Assembly: GCF_002706795.1 (NCBI RefSeq)
Contig: NZ_CP017705.1
Span: 4,997,501-5,061,500, forward strand
Length of the DNA: 64,000 nucleotides
Direction: 5' to 3'
DNA from: Brevibacillus laterosporus DSM 25
GTDB taxonomy: Bacteria > Bacillota > Bacilli > Brevibacillales > Brevibacillaceae
Below are positions 1 to 9,542 of this stretch, piece by piece; within the stretch, counting starts at the first letter, position 1, and each line of letters begins with the position of its first letter. The notes beneath the pieces are model-generated. The model was not told where the DNA came from. It saw only the letters and a program-made list of their open reading frames with translations, and did not search any database. The translations under genes were made by a program, and so were the position numbers.

Positions 1-281
1 TCTAAGGGATAACGAACCTCTCGCACCATAGCATACTCCTCTTCGCCAAAGAATGGTTTGGCTTGAAGCCGTCGCCATGTATCTGCATAGGGAATCTGCG
101 ATTGAGGTGTTTCATGTACACTTTGCTTACATTCGAACTCCTCTGGTTTATGTGAATTGAACACTGATATTTCGCTCTGTTTTTCTGGCTCAGCACGTTT
201 TTCCTTTTGGTCCATATGCTCGATACTACTATCAAGCGTCAGATGCTTTTTCATCCGTTGCAATTTATTTTTAAGAGACAA
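1..281 (-). CDS. mrfB: MrfB (YprB) exonuclease, N-terminal part, runs off left edge
   Basis: A frame opens at TTG 279-281, inside the last codons of the helicase gene, and stays open to the left edge (93 codons). It starts with SLKNKLQRMKKHL and contains PFFGEEEYAMVREVRYPL, which I recognise as the N-terminus of YprB/MrfB. A GGGGGG ribosome site lies just upstream, inside the helicase gene, so the two genes are probably translationally coupled. In B. subtilis MrfB is a metal-dependent DEDDh-type exonuclease acting with the MrfA helicase in excision of mitomycin adducts, independently of UvrABC. The catalytic residues lie outside the window. Other frames over this stretch are shadows. Confidence 0.8.
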   Translation of the reverse strand, partial: MSLKNKLQRMKKHLTLDSSIEHMDQKEKRAEPEKQSEISVFNSHKPEEFECKQSVHETPQSQIPYADTWRRLQAKPFFGEEEYAMVREVRYPL

Positions 282-2553
282 ACGCTGTCCCCCCCTGCGC
301 CACCCGCAATAAAGATAGTGCTAGTTCTTTTCCATCCCGTTCCACATATCCAATACACGAAGGACACCCTGACGCACATGGACATAAGCTAATCATCTCT
401 TCTGCTTTAGCAAGTATGGTTTCCATCTGGTTATACACCTGTTCGCTAAGACCAATGCCACCTGGATAGCGATCGTAGAAGAATATAGTTGGTTGATTCG
501 AGTGAACTGCTTTGCGCTGTGAGATCACATGTAAATCTTTCGGATCACACATTACCCATAGAGGGGCAACGTGTTGCAGTACATGTCCAGCCCCAACTAG
601 CCCAAGCTCTACCTCCTCTTGACCAATCGTTTGTAAAATGGACTCTGGGAAACTAATCCATGCTGCATTCGTATGCAATTCCTCTTCTGGCAAATGTATC
701 GGTCCTGATCCAATGTTCTCATGGGTCTCGAACTTGATTTTTTTAAAAATCGTTGCCATAGCATTAACAGCTACTTCCCCGTAAGCCAATTCAGTCTCCT
801 TCTGCTTTCGTGTAGCATCTGACTCTAGTACTTTTAATTGTACCGCCAAATTAGCATCTGTATAATAATCGACCTTAACCTCACGGATAAAAGCCTTTTT
901 CTCTTCATAATCCAGCTTTTCCACTTGATACTGTACCCCTTGATGCAGATAAATCGCTTCTTCATGTAACAATGTCATTGAACTGAAACGATCCATTTCT
1001 CCAATGACCTTCTCCTGTCCGCGGTCGGTAATGTCGACAATCACCACGTTCTCCTGTGAAGCAGAGCGTAAGCTGATGTTATGGGCTGGGAAAGAATCGT
1101 TCATCCAGAACCACTTTCCTTTGGAGGCGTGCAGAATCTGCTCTTCCGTTAAGAATTCTAGAATTTCTACTATTTCAGCTCGACCAAATGTATCTCCCTT
1201 TGTAAAAGGTAATTCATATGCTGCACACTTGATGTGATCCACGAGAATAATTAGATTGTCAGGATTGATACGAGCTGACTCAGGATTTCGTTCAAAAAAA
1301 TACTCTGGGTGTTGAATAATATATTGGTCAAGCGGTGAAGAACTACCAACCATGACAACAACAGACTCATCTTGGCGACGCCCAGCTCTTCCTGCCTGTT
1401 GCCAGGTACTAGCTACGGAGCCTGGATAACCTGTAATAACACATGCCTGTAATTGTCCAATATCTACTCCTAGCTCTAGTGCATTCGTGCTAACCACCCC
1501 GGCAATATCACCTTGCCGCAATCCACGCTCAATTTGTCGTCGTTGTGACGGTAAATATCCGCCTCTATAGCCTTGGATTGTCTTGGGTCCCAGTTTTTTG
1601 CGGATCAGCTCTTGTAAATAGGTCAAAAGTATCTCCACACGCACACGACTTCTCGCAAATAAAATCGTTTGAATTCCATTTGTCAAAAAAGCGGACGCAA
1701 TGTCTCGAGCTTCTAATGTAGCACTACGACGAATATTTAATTGGTGATTTACAATAGGTGGATTGTAAAATATAAAATGCTTCGTCCCTGTGGGAGCCCC
1801 ATTATTATCTACGAGCTCCATCTGTTCCTCTGTAATCTGTTCTGCTAATTGTAATGGATTGGCAATGGTTGCAGAAGTACAAATAAACTGTGGATGAGAA
1901 CCATAGTATGAGCAAATACGCTTTAAACGTCTTATCACATTAGCAACATGACTCCCAAACACACCACGGTAGGTGTGTAGCTCATCAATTACCACATATT
2001 TCAAATGTTCAAAAAAAGCGACCCATTTTGTATGATGAGGCAGGATCGCAGAATGTAACATGTCTGGGTTTGTAATTACAATATTTCCTGCTTTGCGGAC
2101 CATTTGCCGAATAGTAGCAGGTGTATCCCCATCATAGGTCTCCGATTTTATCGGTAGTTCCATCTCATTAATTAATTCATGTAATTCACTCTTTTGGTCC
2201 TGGGCCAAGGCTTTAGTAGGAAACATGTATAATGCCCTCGCCTGAGTGTCATTAGCCAACGTTTGCAAAATGGGCAAGTGGTAGCACATGCTTTTTCCTG
2301 AAGCCGTTGGTGTTACAGCCACAATATGCTTCCCATTCTGAATATGGCGAAAGGCTGTCGCTTGATGTGTATATAAAGAGGAAATTCCTCGTCTACTCAA
2401 CGCTTGTGCGATCCGTTCATCTATTTGTTCTGGGAATGGCACCACTTGTGGATCACGAGGCGGAATCGTCGTCCAGTTGACGATGTTTTGTTTCATCCGC
2501 TCGTCGGACCGAAACTCTTCCAAAAGTTCCGCCATATTTTTCTTTCGTAGCAT
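271..2553 (-). CDS. mrfA: MrfA (YprA) DEAD/DEAH-box helicase, mitomycin repair factor
   Basis: A 760-residue superfamily 2 helicase. Visible motifs in order: TPTASGKS (motif I), DELH (motif II), CTSATIANP (motif III), then STNALELGVDIG and QQAGRAGRR in the second RecA lobe. A C-terminal DUF1998-type part carries the four-cysteine cluster CPCASGCPSC, as in YprA/MrfA (about 750 residues in B. subtilis). I chose ATG 2551-2553, with GAGGGTGAT upstream; the frame stays open 23 codons further but without a better site. With MrfB it removes mitomycin C lesions in B. subtilis (known of the family). It overlaps mrfB by a few bases, indicating one operon. Confidence 0.93.
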   Translation of the reverse strand: MLRKKNMAELLEEFRSDERMKQNIVNWTTIPPRDPQVVPFPEQIDERIAQALSRRGISSLYTHQATAFRHIQNGKHIVAVTPTASGKSMCYHLPILQTLANDTQARALYMFPTKALAQDQKSELHELINEMELPIKSETYDGDTPATIRQMVRKAGNIVITNPDMLHSAILPHHTKWVAFFEHLKYVVIDELHTYRGVFGSHVANVIRRLKRICSYYGSHPQFICTSATIANPLQLAEQITEEQMELVDNNGAPTGTKHFIFYNPPIVNHQLNIRRSATLEARDIASAFLTNGIQTILFARSRVRVEILLTYLQELIRKKLGPKTIQGYRGGYLPSQRRQIERGLRQGDIAGVVSTNALELGVDIGQLQACVITGYPGSVASTWQQAGRAGRRQDESVVVMVGSSSPLDQYIIQHPEYFFERNPESARINPDNLIILVDHIKCAAYELPFTKGDTFGRAEIVEILEFLTEEQILHASKGKWFWMNDSFPAHNISLRSASQENVVIVDITDRGQEKVIGEMDRFSSMTLLHEEAIYLHQGVQYQVEKLDYEEKKAFIREVKVDYYTDANLAVQLKVLESDATRKQKETELAYGEVAVNAMATIFKKIKFETHENIGSGPIHLPEEELHTNAAWISFPESILQTIGQEEVELGLVGAGHVLQHVAPLWVMCDPKDLHVISQRKAVHSNQPTIFFYDRYPGGIGLSEQVYNQMETILAKAEEMISLCPCASGCPSCIGYVERDGKELALSLLRVAQGGTAFVS

Positions 2554-2649
2554 GTATCGATCACCCTCTTCTCTTTCTATTGTACGTAAAGTGTCAAGGA
2601 AAAACGAGCTTCCAGTAATCAATAATATTTACAGATATCCTTGATTAGA

Positions 2650-2690
2650 AAAAGCTAACAATCTTTCTCGAAAGACCGATCGCTAGCTTT
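2650..2690 (-). terminator. Hairpin terminator downstream of the Rrf2 gene
   Basis: Arms AAAGCTA and TAGCTTT enclose a mostly paired centre (CTTTC/GAAAG). On the minus strand a run of T follows, at 2645-2650. It sits 44 bases after the Rrf2 stop and ahead of mrfA, separating the two transcripts. Confidence 0.6.
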
Positions 2691-2733
2691 AGATGAACAA
2701 TATGTTAATACGCTTCATACGTGATGATGAGGC

Positions 2734-3162
2734 CTACTCTCTTACATTTTTACCCATACCCATTCCATGTAACACATCTGCTACTGTTTTACTTGCCAGT
2801 TCTTGCTCCATCGCCTGCTGGGCACTCAAAAAAACATCAGTCAGAGTATGTTGGATCTGCTTTCCAATTGGACATGCTGGATTAGGTTCCTCATGGATTG
2901 CAAATAGCTCATCAGGGCTTTGTACTGCTTTGTAAACATCAAGAAGAGATATCTCCTCTGGGCTTTTCGTTAACGTGGCACCTGGGGCTCCGACCTTAGA
3001 CTCTATCATTCCTGCTTTTTTTAACATACTGCTAATACGACGAATTACCACAGGATTTGTATTTACACTGCCAGCTATATAAGCCGATGTAGCCTGTCCA
3101 CAGGGTGTAGATGCTACGATTGAAAGGATATGAATAGCTACTGCAAAACGACTATTTACCAT
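2734..3162 (-). CDS. Rrf2 family transcriptional regulator (YwnA-like)
   Basis: A 142-residue protein with an N-terminal winged helix (FAVAIHILSIVA, then NPVVIRRISSMLKKAGMIES) and the wing sequence GAPGATLTKSPEEISLLDVY, typical of Rrf2 proteins. It has only two cysteines (in PCGQ and PACPIGKQ), so it lacks the three-Cys Fe-S signature of IscR/NsrR and is closer to YwnA/CymR-type members. ATG 3162 follows a GGGGGG ribosome site. The gene stands alone behind a long structured hairpin. Its targets cannot be seen here. Confidence 0.85.
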   Translation of the reverse strand: MVNSRFAVAIHILSIVASTPCGQATSAYIAGSVNTNPVVIRRISSMLKKAGMIESKVGAPGATLTKSPEEISLLDVYKAVQSPDELFAIHEEPNPACPIGKQIQHTLTDVFLSAQQAMEQELASKTVADVLHGMGMGKNVRE

Positions 3163-3221
3163 CTGCGTTCCCCCCTATTCCATGATTAGATAGCCGCTAC
3201 CCCTACTTTATACCTTTTCTC

Positions 3222-3332
3222 ACACAAAAAAAACACCTAAAAGATATACCTCCAAAGAACATGTAGGGGGTAGCTTTCAAACAGACTCTGCTCCTCTATG
3301 AACATAATCGGTTTTCTTTATCTTTTAGGTGT
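3222..3332 (-). terminator. Long-stem terminator or structured leader between pit and the Rrf2 gene
   Basis: A perfect 14-base inverted repeat (arms 3233-3246 and 3319-3332) encloses 72 bases that can fold further (TAGAGG with CCCCTA, ATG with CAT, CC with GG). On the minus strand eight T follow. It is either the terminator of pit or an attenuator in the leader of the Rrf2 gene, which starts about 60 bases on. I recognise no known riboswitch core. Confidence 0.6.
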
Positions 3333-3338
3333 ATTCTT

Positions 3339-4340
3339 TTACACAAATAGCATGACTACCTTGTATAAACCAGCTGATAACAGTGCAGTTATCGGCATAG
3401 TGATTATCCAAGTGAACACGATTCGTCGTGCTACTCCCCACTTTACATCTTTCACACGCTGTGCTGATCCTACCCCCATAATTGAGGAAGAAATTACATG
3501 TGTGGTACTAACAGGCAAGTGCAGGAAAGTAAATCCAAAAATGATAAAGGCTGACGACAAATCTGCTGCCGCACCGCTAACCGGTTTTAATTTGGTAATT
3601 TTGCCTCCAACTGTTTTAATGATTCTCCATCCACCTACCATGGTACCAAGTCCCATTGCTAAGGCGACAGATACACGAATCCATGTTGGAATATCTGTAG
3701 TTGTCTGGAAGCCCGCTGTGATTAAAGCCATCGTCATAATCCCCATTGTTTTTTGAGCATCATTGGTTCCATGGCTAAATGATTGCAAAGCAGCTGTCAT
3801 GATTTGAAAAATGCGAAATCCCTTGTTCGTTTTAGCCAGATTAGAATTGCGGAATACGATTTTGAATAAGGACATGACTAAAAACCCAATAGCCAACGCT
3901 GCGACAGGCGATATGAGCAAAGCTTCCATTATACGAATAAACCCTGAATAATTTAAGCTCCATAAACCTTCTGAAGCGATAGCAGCACCAGCAATTGAAC
4001 CAACCAGCGCATGTGACGAACTACTAGGAATTCCATAATACCACGTAATGAGATTCCAAGCTATTGCTCCAATAAGGGCGCATAGAAGTACAATCGAACC
4101 ATTTTCAAGGGAAAAAGGATCGACAATATCTTTCGTAATGGTTTGGGCTACACCTGTAAACAATAACGCACCAAAAAAATTCATCAAAGCCGCCATTACA
4201 ATCGCTACTTGAGGAGGCAACGCTCTTGTGGTAACGGAAGTGGCAATTGTATTGGCTGTATCGTGAAAACCGTTAATAAAATCAAAAGTCAAACCTAAGA
4301 TGATGATGCAAACCAAAATAAAAAGTACACTATCCATCAT
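3339..4340 (-). CDS. pit: PiT family inorganic phosphate transporter
   Basis: A 333-residue membrane protein with about ten hydrophobic segments. It has both PiT signature repeats: GFHDTANTIATSV near residue 24 in the N-half and SHGTNDAQKTMGIM in the C-half. These proteins import metal-phosphate using the ion gradient. Two adjacent ATG codons exist; AAGGGG lies 4 and 7 bases upstream of them, so the second may be used. It starts 14 bases after the DUF47 gene, the usual pit partner, so they are co-transcribed. An Rrf2 gene follows beyond a strong hairpin. Confidence 0.92.
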   Translation of the reverse strand: MMDSVLFILVCIIILGLTFDFINGFHDTANTIATSVTTRALPPQVAIVMAALMNFFGALLFTGVAQTITKDIVDPFSLENGSIVLLCALIGAIAWNLITWYYGIPSSSSHALVGSIAGAAIASEGLWSLNYSGFIRIMEALLISPVAALAIGFLVMSLFKIVFRNSNLAKTNKGFRIFQIMTAALQSFSHGTNDAQKTMGIMTMALITAGFQTTTDIPTWIRVSVALAMGLGTMVGGWRIIKTVGGKITKLKPVSGAAADLSSAFIIFGFTFLHLPVSTTHVISSSIMGVGSAQRVKDVKWGVARRIVFTWIITMPITALLSAGLYKVVMLFV

Positions 4341-4354
4341 GGAACCCCTTTTCT

Positions 4355-4975
4355 TTAGACATTTCGCATGATGATCGTTTCAAGTGCATTGGCTACATCT
4401 TCACAGCTATCTGCAACGCCTTCGAACATCTCATAAATCTCTTTATACTGCATGATGGCAATCGGGTCCTTTTGAGAAGCAAAAAGTTGACGAATACTTC
4501 TATCTAACACTGCATCCGCTTTTGATTCTAGGTCGTTAATCCTTACTACATAGGGATGAATCTCATTCATTTTCTTTTGGAACAGCAGATCGGTTGCTCC
4601 TGTAATCTCCTTGGTAGCCGCAAGTAATAGAACAGTAAACTCCTCCATGTGCTCGTCCCACTTTTGGATATTATAAATCTCCAAGCGAGAGGACAGCTCT
4701 TCAAAACCGTCTAGCACATCGTCCAGCTTAACAGCCAAAGCCAAGATGTCTTCACGCTCAATCGGTGTGATAAATGCCTTATTTAACTCCATAATTACTT
4801 TATGTATGTGTGTATCTGCCTTATGCTCGTAGTCTTTCATGACACTAGAGAAGGTAACCAGATCCCCATCGTTCTTCTCAGGAAACTGGGCAAAATACTG
4901 AGCAGACTCCTCAATTATACCTACAATCTGGCTCAACGTGCTAAAAAATTTATCGTCCTTTGGTCTAAAAATCAT
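4355..4975 (-). CDS. DUF47 family (PhoU-like) Pit accessory protein
   Basis: A 206-residue, mainly helical, soluble protein beginning MIFRPKDDKFFSTLSQ, with repeated acidic segments (EHKADTHIHKVIMEL; DLESKADAVLDRSIRQL) typical of the PhoU-like DUF47 fold (YkaA type). A GAGGAGGAG site precedes ATG 4975. It sits directly upstream of pit with a 14-base gap. In other bacteria this pairing modulates PiT uptake. The tetR-type gene ends 36 bases upstream, so all three may form one operon. Confidence 0.9.
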   Translation of the reverse strand: MIFRPKDDKFFSTLSQIVGIIEESAQYFAQFPEKNDGDLVTFSSVMKDYEHKADTHIHKVIMELNKAFITPIEREDILALAVKLDDVLDGFEELSSRLEIYNIQKWDEHMEEFTVLLLAATKEITGATDLLFQKKMNEIHPYVVRINDLESKADAVLDRSIRQLFASQKDPIAIMQYKEIYEMFEGVADSCEDVANALETIIMRNV

Positions 4976-5011
4976 AAATGCTCCTCCTCTTTCTCCAAAT
5001 CTCGTGCAAAA

Positions 5012-5599
5012 CTAATCAGAAGGAGTCCCAGGTGATATCCCTCGGATGAATGTGTTTATAGTATGGTGTATTATTTCTTGCTCATTCAACGTAATTAACG
5101 AACGGCACAGACTAAATCGCATAAAAAAGTAGCCTGTGGTGAGACAAATAAATAATTCTGCCGTAGCAACACAATCAATATCAGCTATCTTACCCTTTTC
5201 CTTCATTTTAGCAAAATAATCAGTCAGCATTTGTTTAAATTGATTTGGTTGTATCGAGATTTTTTTCACAAGCTCAGCAAACACAGTTGGGTCTCGAAAA
5301 CTAATTGAAATAATATCCTGCATCTCAGTAAGTTGCCGCAAAAAATATTGGCCGATATGTAACAGGTCCACTTCCAGTTCCCATGTGAAGTAATCTCTTA
5401 TGTTGTCCATCTGAAAAGTGTGCCTTTGCACGATCATTTCCATAATTTTGTCTTTACTGCCAAAGTTCCTAAAAATCGTCACTTCATTGACTCCGGCTTT
5501 TTCGGCAATTGCTTTTGTAGTCGTAGCTCTGTAGCCTTGTTCCTTTAACAAGTCTATTGTAGCCTGCAGAATTTTATCATTTGTCGATTCTTTCCTCAT
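5012..5599 (-). CDS. TetR/AcrR family transcriptional regulator
   Basis: A 195-residue protein with an N-terminal TetR helix-turn-helix (KILQATIDLLKEQGYRATTT, then EKAGVNEVTIFRNFGSKD) and a variable ligand-binding C-half. A GGGTGA site lies upstream of ATG 5599. A palindrome about 25 bases upstream is a good candidate for its own operator. It is transcribed toward DUF47-pit with only 36 bases between, so it may lead that operon. The ligand is unknown. Confidence 0.88.
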   Translation of the reverse strand: MRKESTNDKILQATIDLLKEQGYRATTTKAIAEKAGVNEVTIFRNFGSKDKIMEMIVQRHTFQMDNIRDYFTWELEVDLLHIGQYFLRQLTEMQDIISISFRDPTVFAELVKKISIQPNQFKQMLTDYFAKMKEKGKIADIDCVATAELFICLTTGYFFMRFSLCRSLITLNEQEIIHHTINTFIRGISPGTPSD

Positions 5600-5624
5600 C
5601 TCTTTTCACCCTAGTTTTTATGAA

Positions 5625-5642
5625 TGCAAGCACTTACTTGCA
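5625..5642. promoter_or_regulatory. Palindromic operator candidate for the TetR regulator
   Basis: Perfect 6-base arms TGCAAG and CTTGCA with a 6-base spacer lie 26 bases upstream of the tetR start, in the divergent region facing the ArsP-type permease. Size and place fit a TetR operator; binding is inferred. Confidence 0.6.
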
Positions 5643-5902
5643 AAGAAAAGTATAGTTCACAGACAGAACAGATGTCAATTTGTTAGAAAAATCAGCTGTG
5701 TCAGAAATGTAAACGATGTAATAGGCTTTTTCATCTTAATTATACGTAAGAAAAAATCTCCCGAAAATAAATCGGAGCTTTCTTATACCTATTTTTGTCA
5801 GAAGGTCAGCTCCCTACCACTCTTCCCAATCTACTCTATTCCCCACAGCTATTACATGTAAAAACGTTATTCTTTAGCATTTAGCTTGAAGCCATTCCAT
5901 TT

Positions 5903-6721
5903 GTGTTGATTGGTGTGTTTTTTTCTGCATTATTACAAACCTTCGTTAGTGATGAGACCGTGAGAAAATGGACACCTAGGCATCCAATGATAGCTATTCC
6001 GTTTGCTACCATGCTAGGTTTTATCTTTCCTATCTGTGAGTGTGCCATCGTACCAATTGTGCGACGTTTGATTCATAAGGGTATGCCGGTTTATGTGGGA
6101 ATGATTTTCTTGTTAGCAGGCCCAATCGTTAATCCAGTTGTGATGGCAGCAACATATACTGCGTTTCCAACTGAACCGCAAATGGTATTATATCGAACGC
6201 TGTTTGCCTTTATCGTTGCAGCCGTGGTAGGAATTATTCTCTTTTTCACACAAAAAACCACCCCCTTGAAGTTGGGTAGTGAATATGAAATAACGCATGA
6301 ACAACAGCATCTTCATAAGCAAACAAGAAAGCTTAGTAGTACATTTACTCACGCGGTCGATGAATTTTTTGATATGGGAAAATTTCTTATCTTTGGAGCG
6401 TTGATCAGCGCAATTATTCAAGTGTATGTTGCTAGAGATGACCTGATTTCTTTTGCGGATACTCCCCTCTACGCCAATCTAACAATGATGGGGCTCGGGT
6501 TTATTTTCTCCCTTTGCTCGGAAGCAGATGCTTTTATTGCGGCGTCGTTCTCTAACACTTTTAGCAAAGGTTCTTTACTTGCTTTCATGGTGTTTGGTCC
6601 GATGATCGACTTAAAGAATACCCTACTGCTACTAAGTGTTTTCCGAATCGGTTTTGTGGCCAAATTTATTTGTTTAGTTACGTTATCTGTTTTGCTACTA
6701 ACCCTATTCTATCCCTTATAA
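5903..6721 (+). CDS. ArsP/UPF0718-type permease (YcgR-like), N-terminus possibly interrupted
   Basis: A 272-codon frame from GTG 5903 encodes a multi-pass permease with the family signatures CECAIVPIVRRLIHKGMP, GPIVNPVVMAA and SLCSEADAFIAAS. The in-frame sequence just upstream reads KTLFFSI-stop-LEAIPFV before the GTG, which resembles the usual family N-terminus interrupted by TAG at 5882-5884. I see no ribosome site before GTG 5903. So either the protein starts late or the gene carries a nonsense lesion. It is paired with a TIGR03943 gene 12 bases downstream, as ycgR-ycgQ in B. subtilis. The substrate is unknown. Confidence 0.8.
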   Translation: MLIGVFFSALLQTFVSDETVRKWTPRHPMIAIPFATMLGFIFPICECAIVPIVRRLIHKGMPVYVGMIFLLAGPIVNPVVMAATYTAFPTEPQMVLYRTLFAFIVAAVVGIILFFTQKTTPLKLGSEYEITHEQQHLHKQTRKLSSTFTHAVDEFFDMGKFLIFGALISAIIQVYVARDDLISFADTPLYANLTMMGLGFIFSLCSEADAFIAASFSNTFSKGSLLAFMVFGPMIDLKNTLLLLSVFRIGFVAKFICLVTLSVLLLTLFYPL

Positions 6722-6733
6722 AAGGAGGTCTGG

Positions 6734-7743
6734 ATGATGCATCACCGAACGAAGAAACATCATTATTATATGCGTAGCCTTATCTTGCTAGGCTTTTCGC
6801 TGGTCTTAGCTCATCTGCTTTGGACAGGCTCCATTACTTTTTATCTGGCACCCCGTTTACATACTTTATGTTATGTTACCTTTGTTATTTTACTGTTATT
6901 AACGGGAAGCAGTTTTTGGCAAATACGACAGGCAAAGAATCAAAGCGAAGAAATATGCGATTGTGGTGGGCTACATGGATTACCATCTTCTCGCTGGAGT
7001 AGTACATTTGTGTATGGACTCTTTCTGCTTCCTGTTTTTATGGGATTGTTTATGCCTGATAAAGTGCTAGATAGTGCGATAGCCAAGCAAAAAGGGATTA
7101 ATCTTTTGCAGGGAGATGCAAAAAAGTTACTTTCAAAGGAGACTGAAAAGAACCGTGTAGATGCTACAAATAACTCTGTAGACATAGAGTCATCTAGCTC
7201 TCAGGCAAATACTTCAGCTAGTACAAACCTACTACAACTACCAGCCCAAACACCAATGGCACTACTTTTAAGCGTCCCCCCAATACTCTCTCTACACAGG
7301 AAGTCCGGAAGATGTTTGAGGGGTTTGGTGATTTCTATCAGGAGTTCGCTACTTCGTTGTACCAGGATCCTGTCCTGAAACTAACCGATCAAAACTTTTT
7401 AGATGGTTTAACTGTACTATCTGTGTTTACTCATGAATTTGATGGCCATCCGTTAGAACTGATGGGATTTGTCTACCGTCAGCCCAATATGCAAGAAAAT
7501 GAATTTGTAGTGGCTCGTTTCTCTGTGTCATGTTGTACCGCAGACGCACGGGTATCTGGAGTTCTCGTTCAATCGCCCAATGCCAAGGAATTTAAGACAG
7601 ATAGCTGGGTTAAGGTGAATGGAGCATTAGGTTTGACAACGTATGAAGGCAATGAACTACTCGTATTACAAGCGAAGCAAATCTCACAGGTTCCTGCACC
7701 AAAAGACCCTTACGTCTATTATTCCGCCATTCCTAACAATTAG
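6734..7743 (+). pseudogene. TIGR03943/YcgQ-type permease subunit, frameshifted
   Basis: The first part (from ATG 6734, after AAAGGAGGT) has two to three membrane segments and a Ser/Thr-rich linker. It then runs into unrelated residues and stops at 7378. The conserved C-terminal domain continues in the frame ending at 7743, with TDQNFLDGLTVLSVF, GHPLELMGFVYRQP and FSVSCCTADARVSG. The switch must lie between about 7220 and 7290, because the second frame has a TAG near 7217; a run of six C near 7276 is the likely spot. Without the shift the protein would be about 335 residues, normal for the family. It is either a real frameshift or an assembly error. Confidence 0.8.
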
Positions 7744-7851
7744 TTTGCGAAATATTTTATTATTTTACAATTTTAGGTTTCAACTACCTCTTTTTGTGTT
7801 AAAACCAATATGTACCCTGTTTTTTCATATACACTAAAGGAGGTTGTTTAG

Positions 7852-9426
7852 ATGCATAAGGAATTAGAAACAGAGGTTGCCATTATTGGTGGCGGTGTAG
7901 GCGGATTTGCAGCAGCATTAGGCGCCGCACGACTCGGAAAAAAAGTAGTACTTACAGAAGAGACAGACTGGATTGGAGGGCAATTTACCAGTCAAGCCGT
8001 TCCACCTGATGAACATCGTTGGATTGAACAGTTCGGTTGTACCCAAACCTATCGCCAATTTCGCAATCAGGTGCGCGACTACTACCGTCAGCATTTCCCG
8101 TTGACGACAGAAGCTCGATTAACATACAATCTTGATCCTGGTAACGGCAGTGTCAGTCGGCTATGTGCCGATCCACGTGTCTATTTATCCGTCATGGAAG
8201 AAATGTTAGCACCTTATGTACATAGCGGACTGGTTACGATTATAACCCGCTGCAAAGCGACTTCTGTTGAAACAGATGGGGATACCGTTTGCTCTGTTAC
8301 GCTTTCCCAGTGTGATAGCGGTATTACCTTTACCATAAAAGCACCTTATTTCCTAGATGCTACAGAATGCGGAGATCTTTTACCAATGGCTAACGTCGAA
8401 TATGTTACGGGAGCTGAATCTCAATACGATACGGGTGAGCCTCATGCTATAGACGGGGATGCAAGACCTTTTGACATTCAAGCTTCGACATATGTGTTTG
8501 CTATGGACTATGTGGAAGGAGAAAACCACATCATAGATAAACCAGCAGACTACGACTTTTGGCGGAATTACAAGCCTGATTTTTGGCCAGCTCGTCAGCT
8601 AAGCTTTACAGCTGCAGACCCTAGAACATTACAACCAATTGAATATTCCCTGTTCCCTGATACTGAAAAATTTTCTTTATATACCTATCGTCGAATCATT
8701 GATCAATTAAATTTTGTTCCTGGTACCTTTTCTACAGATATTACTCTGGTAAACTGGCCACAAAACGATTATTGGCTAGCCCCTATTTATGACCTTCCAG
8801 AAGAAGATGTCTCTAAGCATTTGTATCAAGCGAAACAATTAAGCTTATCGCTATTGTACTGGATGCAAACAGAGGCACCTCGACCAGATGGTAAGGAAGG
8901 ATATCCTGGATTACGCTTACGACCTGATGTGATGGGAACTACGGATGGATTAGCTAAATATCCATACATTCGAGAATCTCGACGTATTAAAGCAGCATTT
9001 ACTGTTCTTGAACAGCATGTGAGCGCAGAATGGAGGGGTGATGAGGGTGCCGAACCGTTCCTAGATACGATTGGTATTGGTAGCTATCGCATTGATTTGC
9101 ATCCAACCACGGAAGGTACAAACTATATAGATGTTGCCTCTTTGCCATTTCAAATCCCATTGGGCGCGCTAATCCCTATTCGAGTTAATAATCTATTGCC
9201 TGCTTGCAAAAACATTGGGACGACTCACATCACGAACGGTTGTTATCGACTGCATCCCGTCGAATGGAATATCGGGGAGTCAGCAGGGATGCTAGCCGCT
9301 TTTTGTGTCGAAAAAGGATATCAACCTAGAGAAGTGTGGGAGGATTCTACCAAGCTAAAAGATTATCAACAATTACTAACCAAGCAAGGAGTAGAGTTGT
9401 TCTGGCCTAAGCTCTCAGCTGTCTAA
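7852..9426 (+). CDS. FAD-dependent oxidoreductase
   Basis: A 524-residue flavoprotein with an N-terminal dinucleotide-binding motif GGGVGGFAAALGAARLGKKV and the segment TDWIGGQFTSQAVPPDEH, as in the FAD_oxidored family. A second nucleotide-contact region lies near the C-terminus (NIGTTHITNGCYRLHPVEW). No signal peptide or membrane segment. ATG 7852 follows AAAGGAGG. It is a single gene ended by a strong hairpin at 9468-9542. The substrate cannot be predicted. Confidence 0.85.
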   Translation: MHKELETEVAIIGGGVGGFAAALGAARLGKKVVLTEETDWIGGQFTSQAVPPDEHRWIEQFGCTQTYRQFRNQVRDYYRQHFPLTTEARLTYNLDPGNGSVSRLCADPRVYLSVMEEMLAPYVHSGLVTIITRCKATSVETDGDTVCSVTLSQCDSGITFTIKAPYFLDATECGDLLPMANVEYVTGAESQYDTGEPHAIDGDARPFDIQASTYVFAMDYVEGENHIIDKPADYDFWRNYKPDFWPARQLSFTAADPRTLQPIEYSLFPDTEKFSLYTYRRIIDQLNFVPGTFSTDITLVNWPQNDYWLAPIYDLPEEDVSKHLYQAKQLSLSLLYWMQTEAPRPDGKEGYPGLRLRPDVMGTTDGLAKYPYIRESRRIKAAFTVLEQHVSAEWRGDEGAEPFLDTIGIGSYRIDLHPTTEGTNYIDVASLPFQIPLGALIPIRVNNLLPACKNIGTTHITNGCYRLHPVEWNIGESAGMLAAFCVEKGYQPREVWEDSTKLKDYQQLLTKQGVELFWPKLSAV

Positions 9427-9467
9427 TCATTTTATCCTTACCCATTTATAGTTGCATTCCGTTTCAA

Positions 9468-9542
9468 AATAAAACTCGGCTACTAGTCAGTACAAGTCCC
9501 TATTCATCAAGGGATTTGTTTACTAGGGTAGCCGAGTTTTTT
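9468..9542 (+). terminator. Terminator of the FAD oxidoreductase gene
   Basis: Outer arms AACTCGGCTAC and GTAGCCGAGTT enclose a second hairpin (TCCCT...AGGGA), with a T run after the second arm. It is unusually long (about 70 bases), with A before and T after, so it can act on both strands. Confidence 0.8.
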
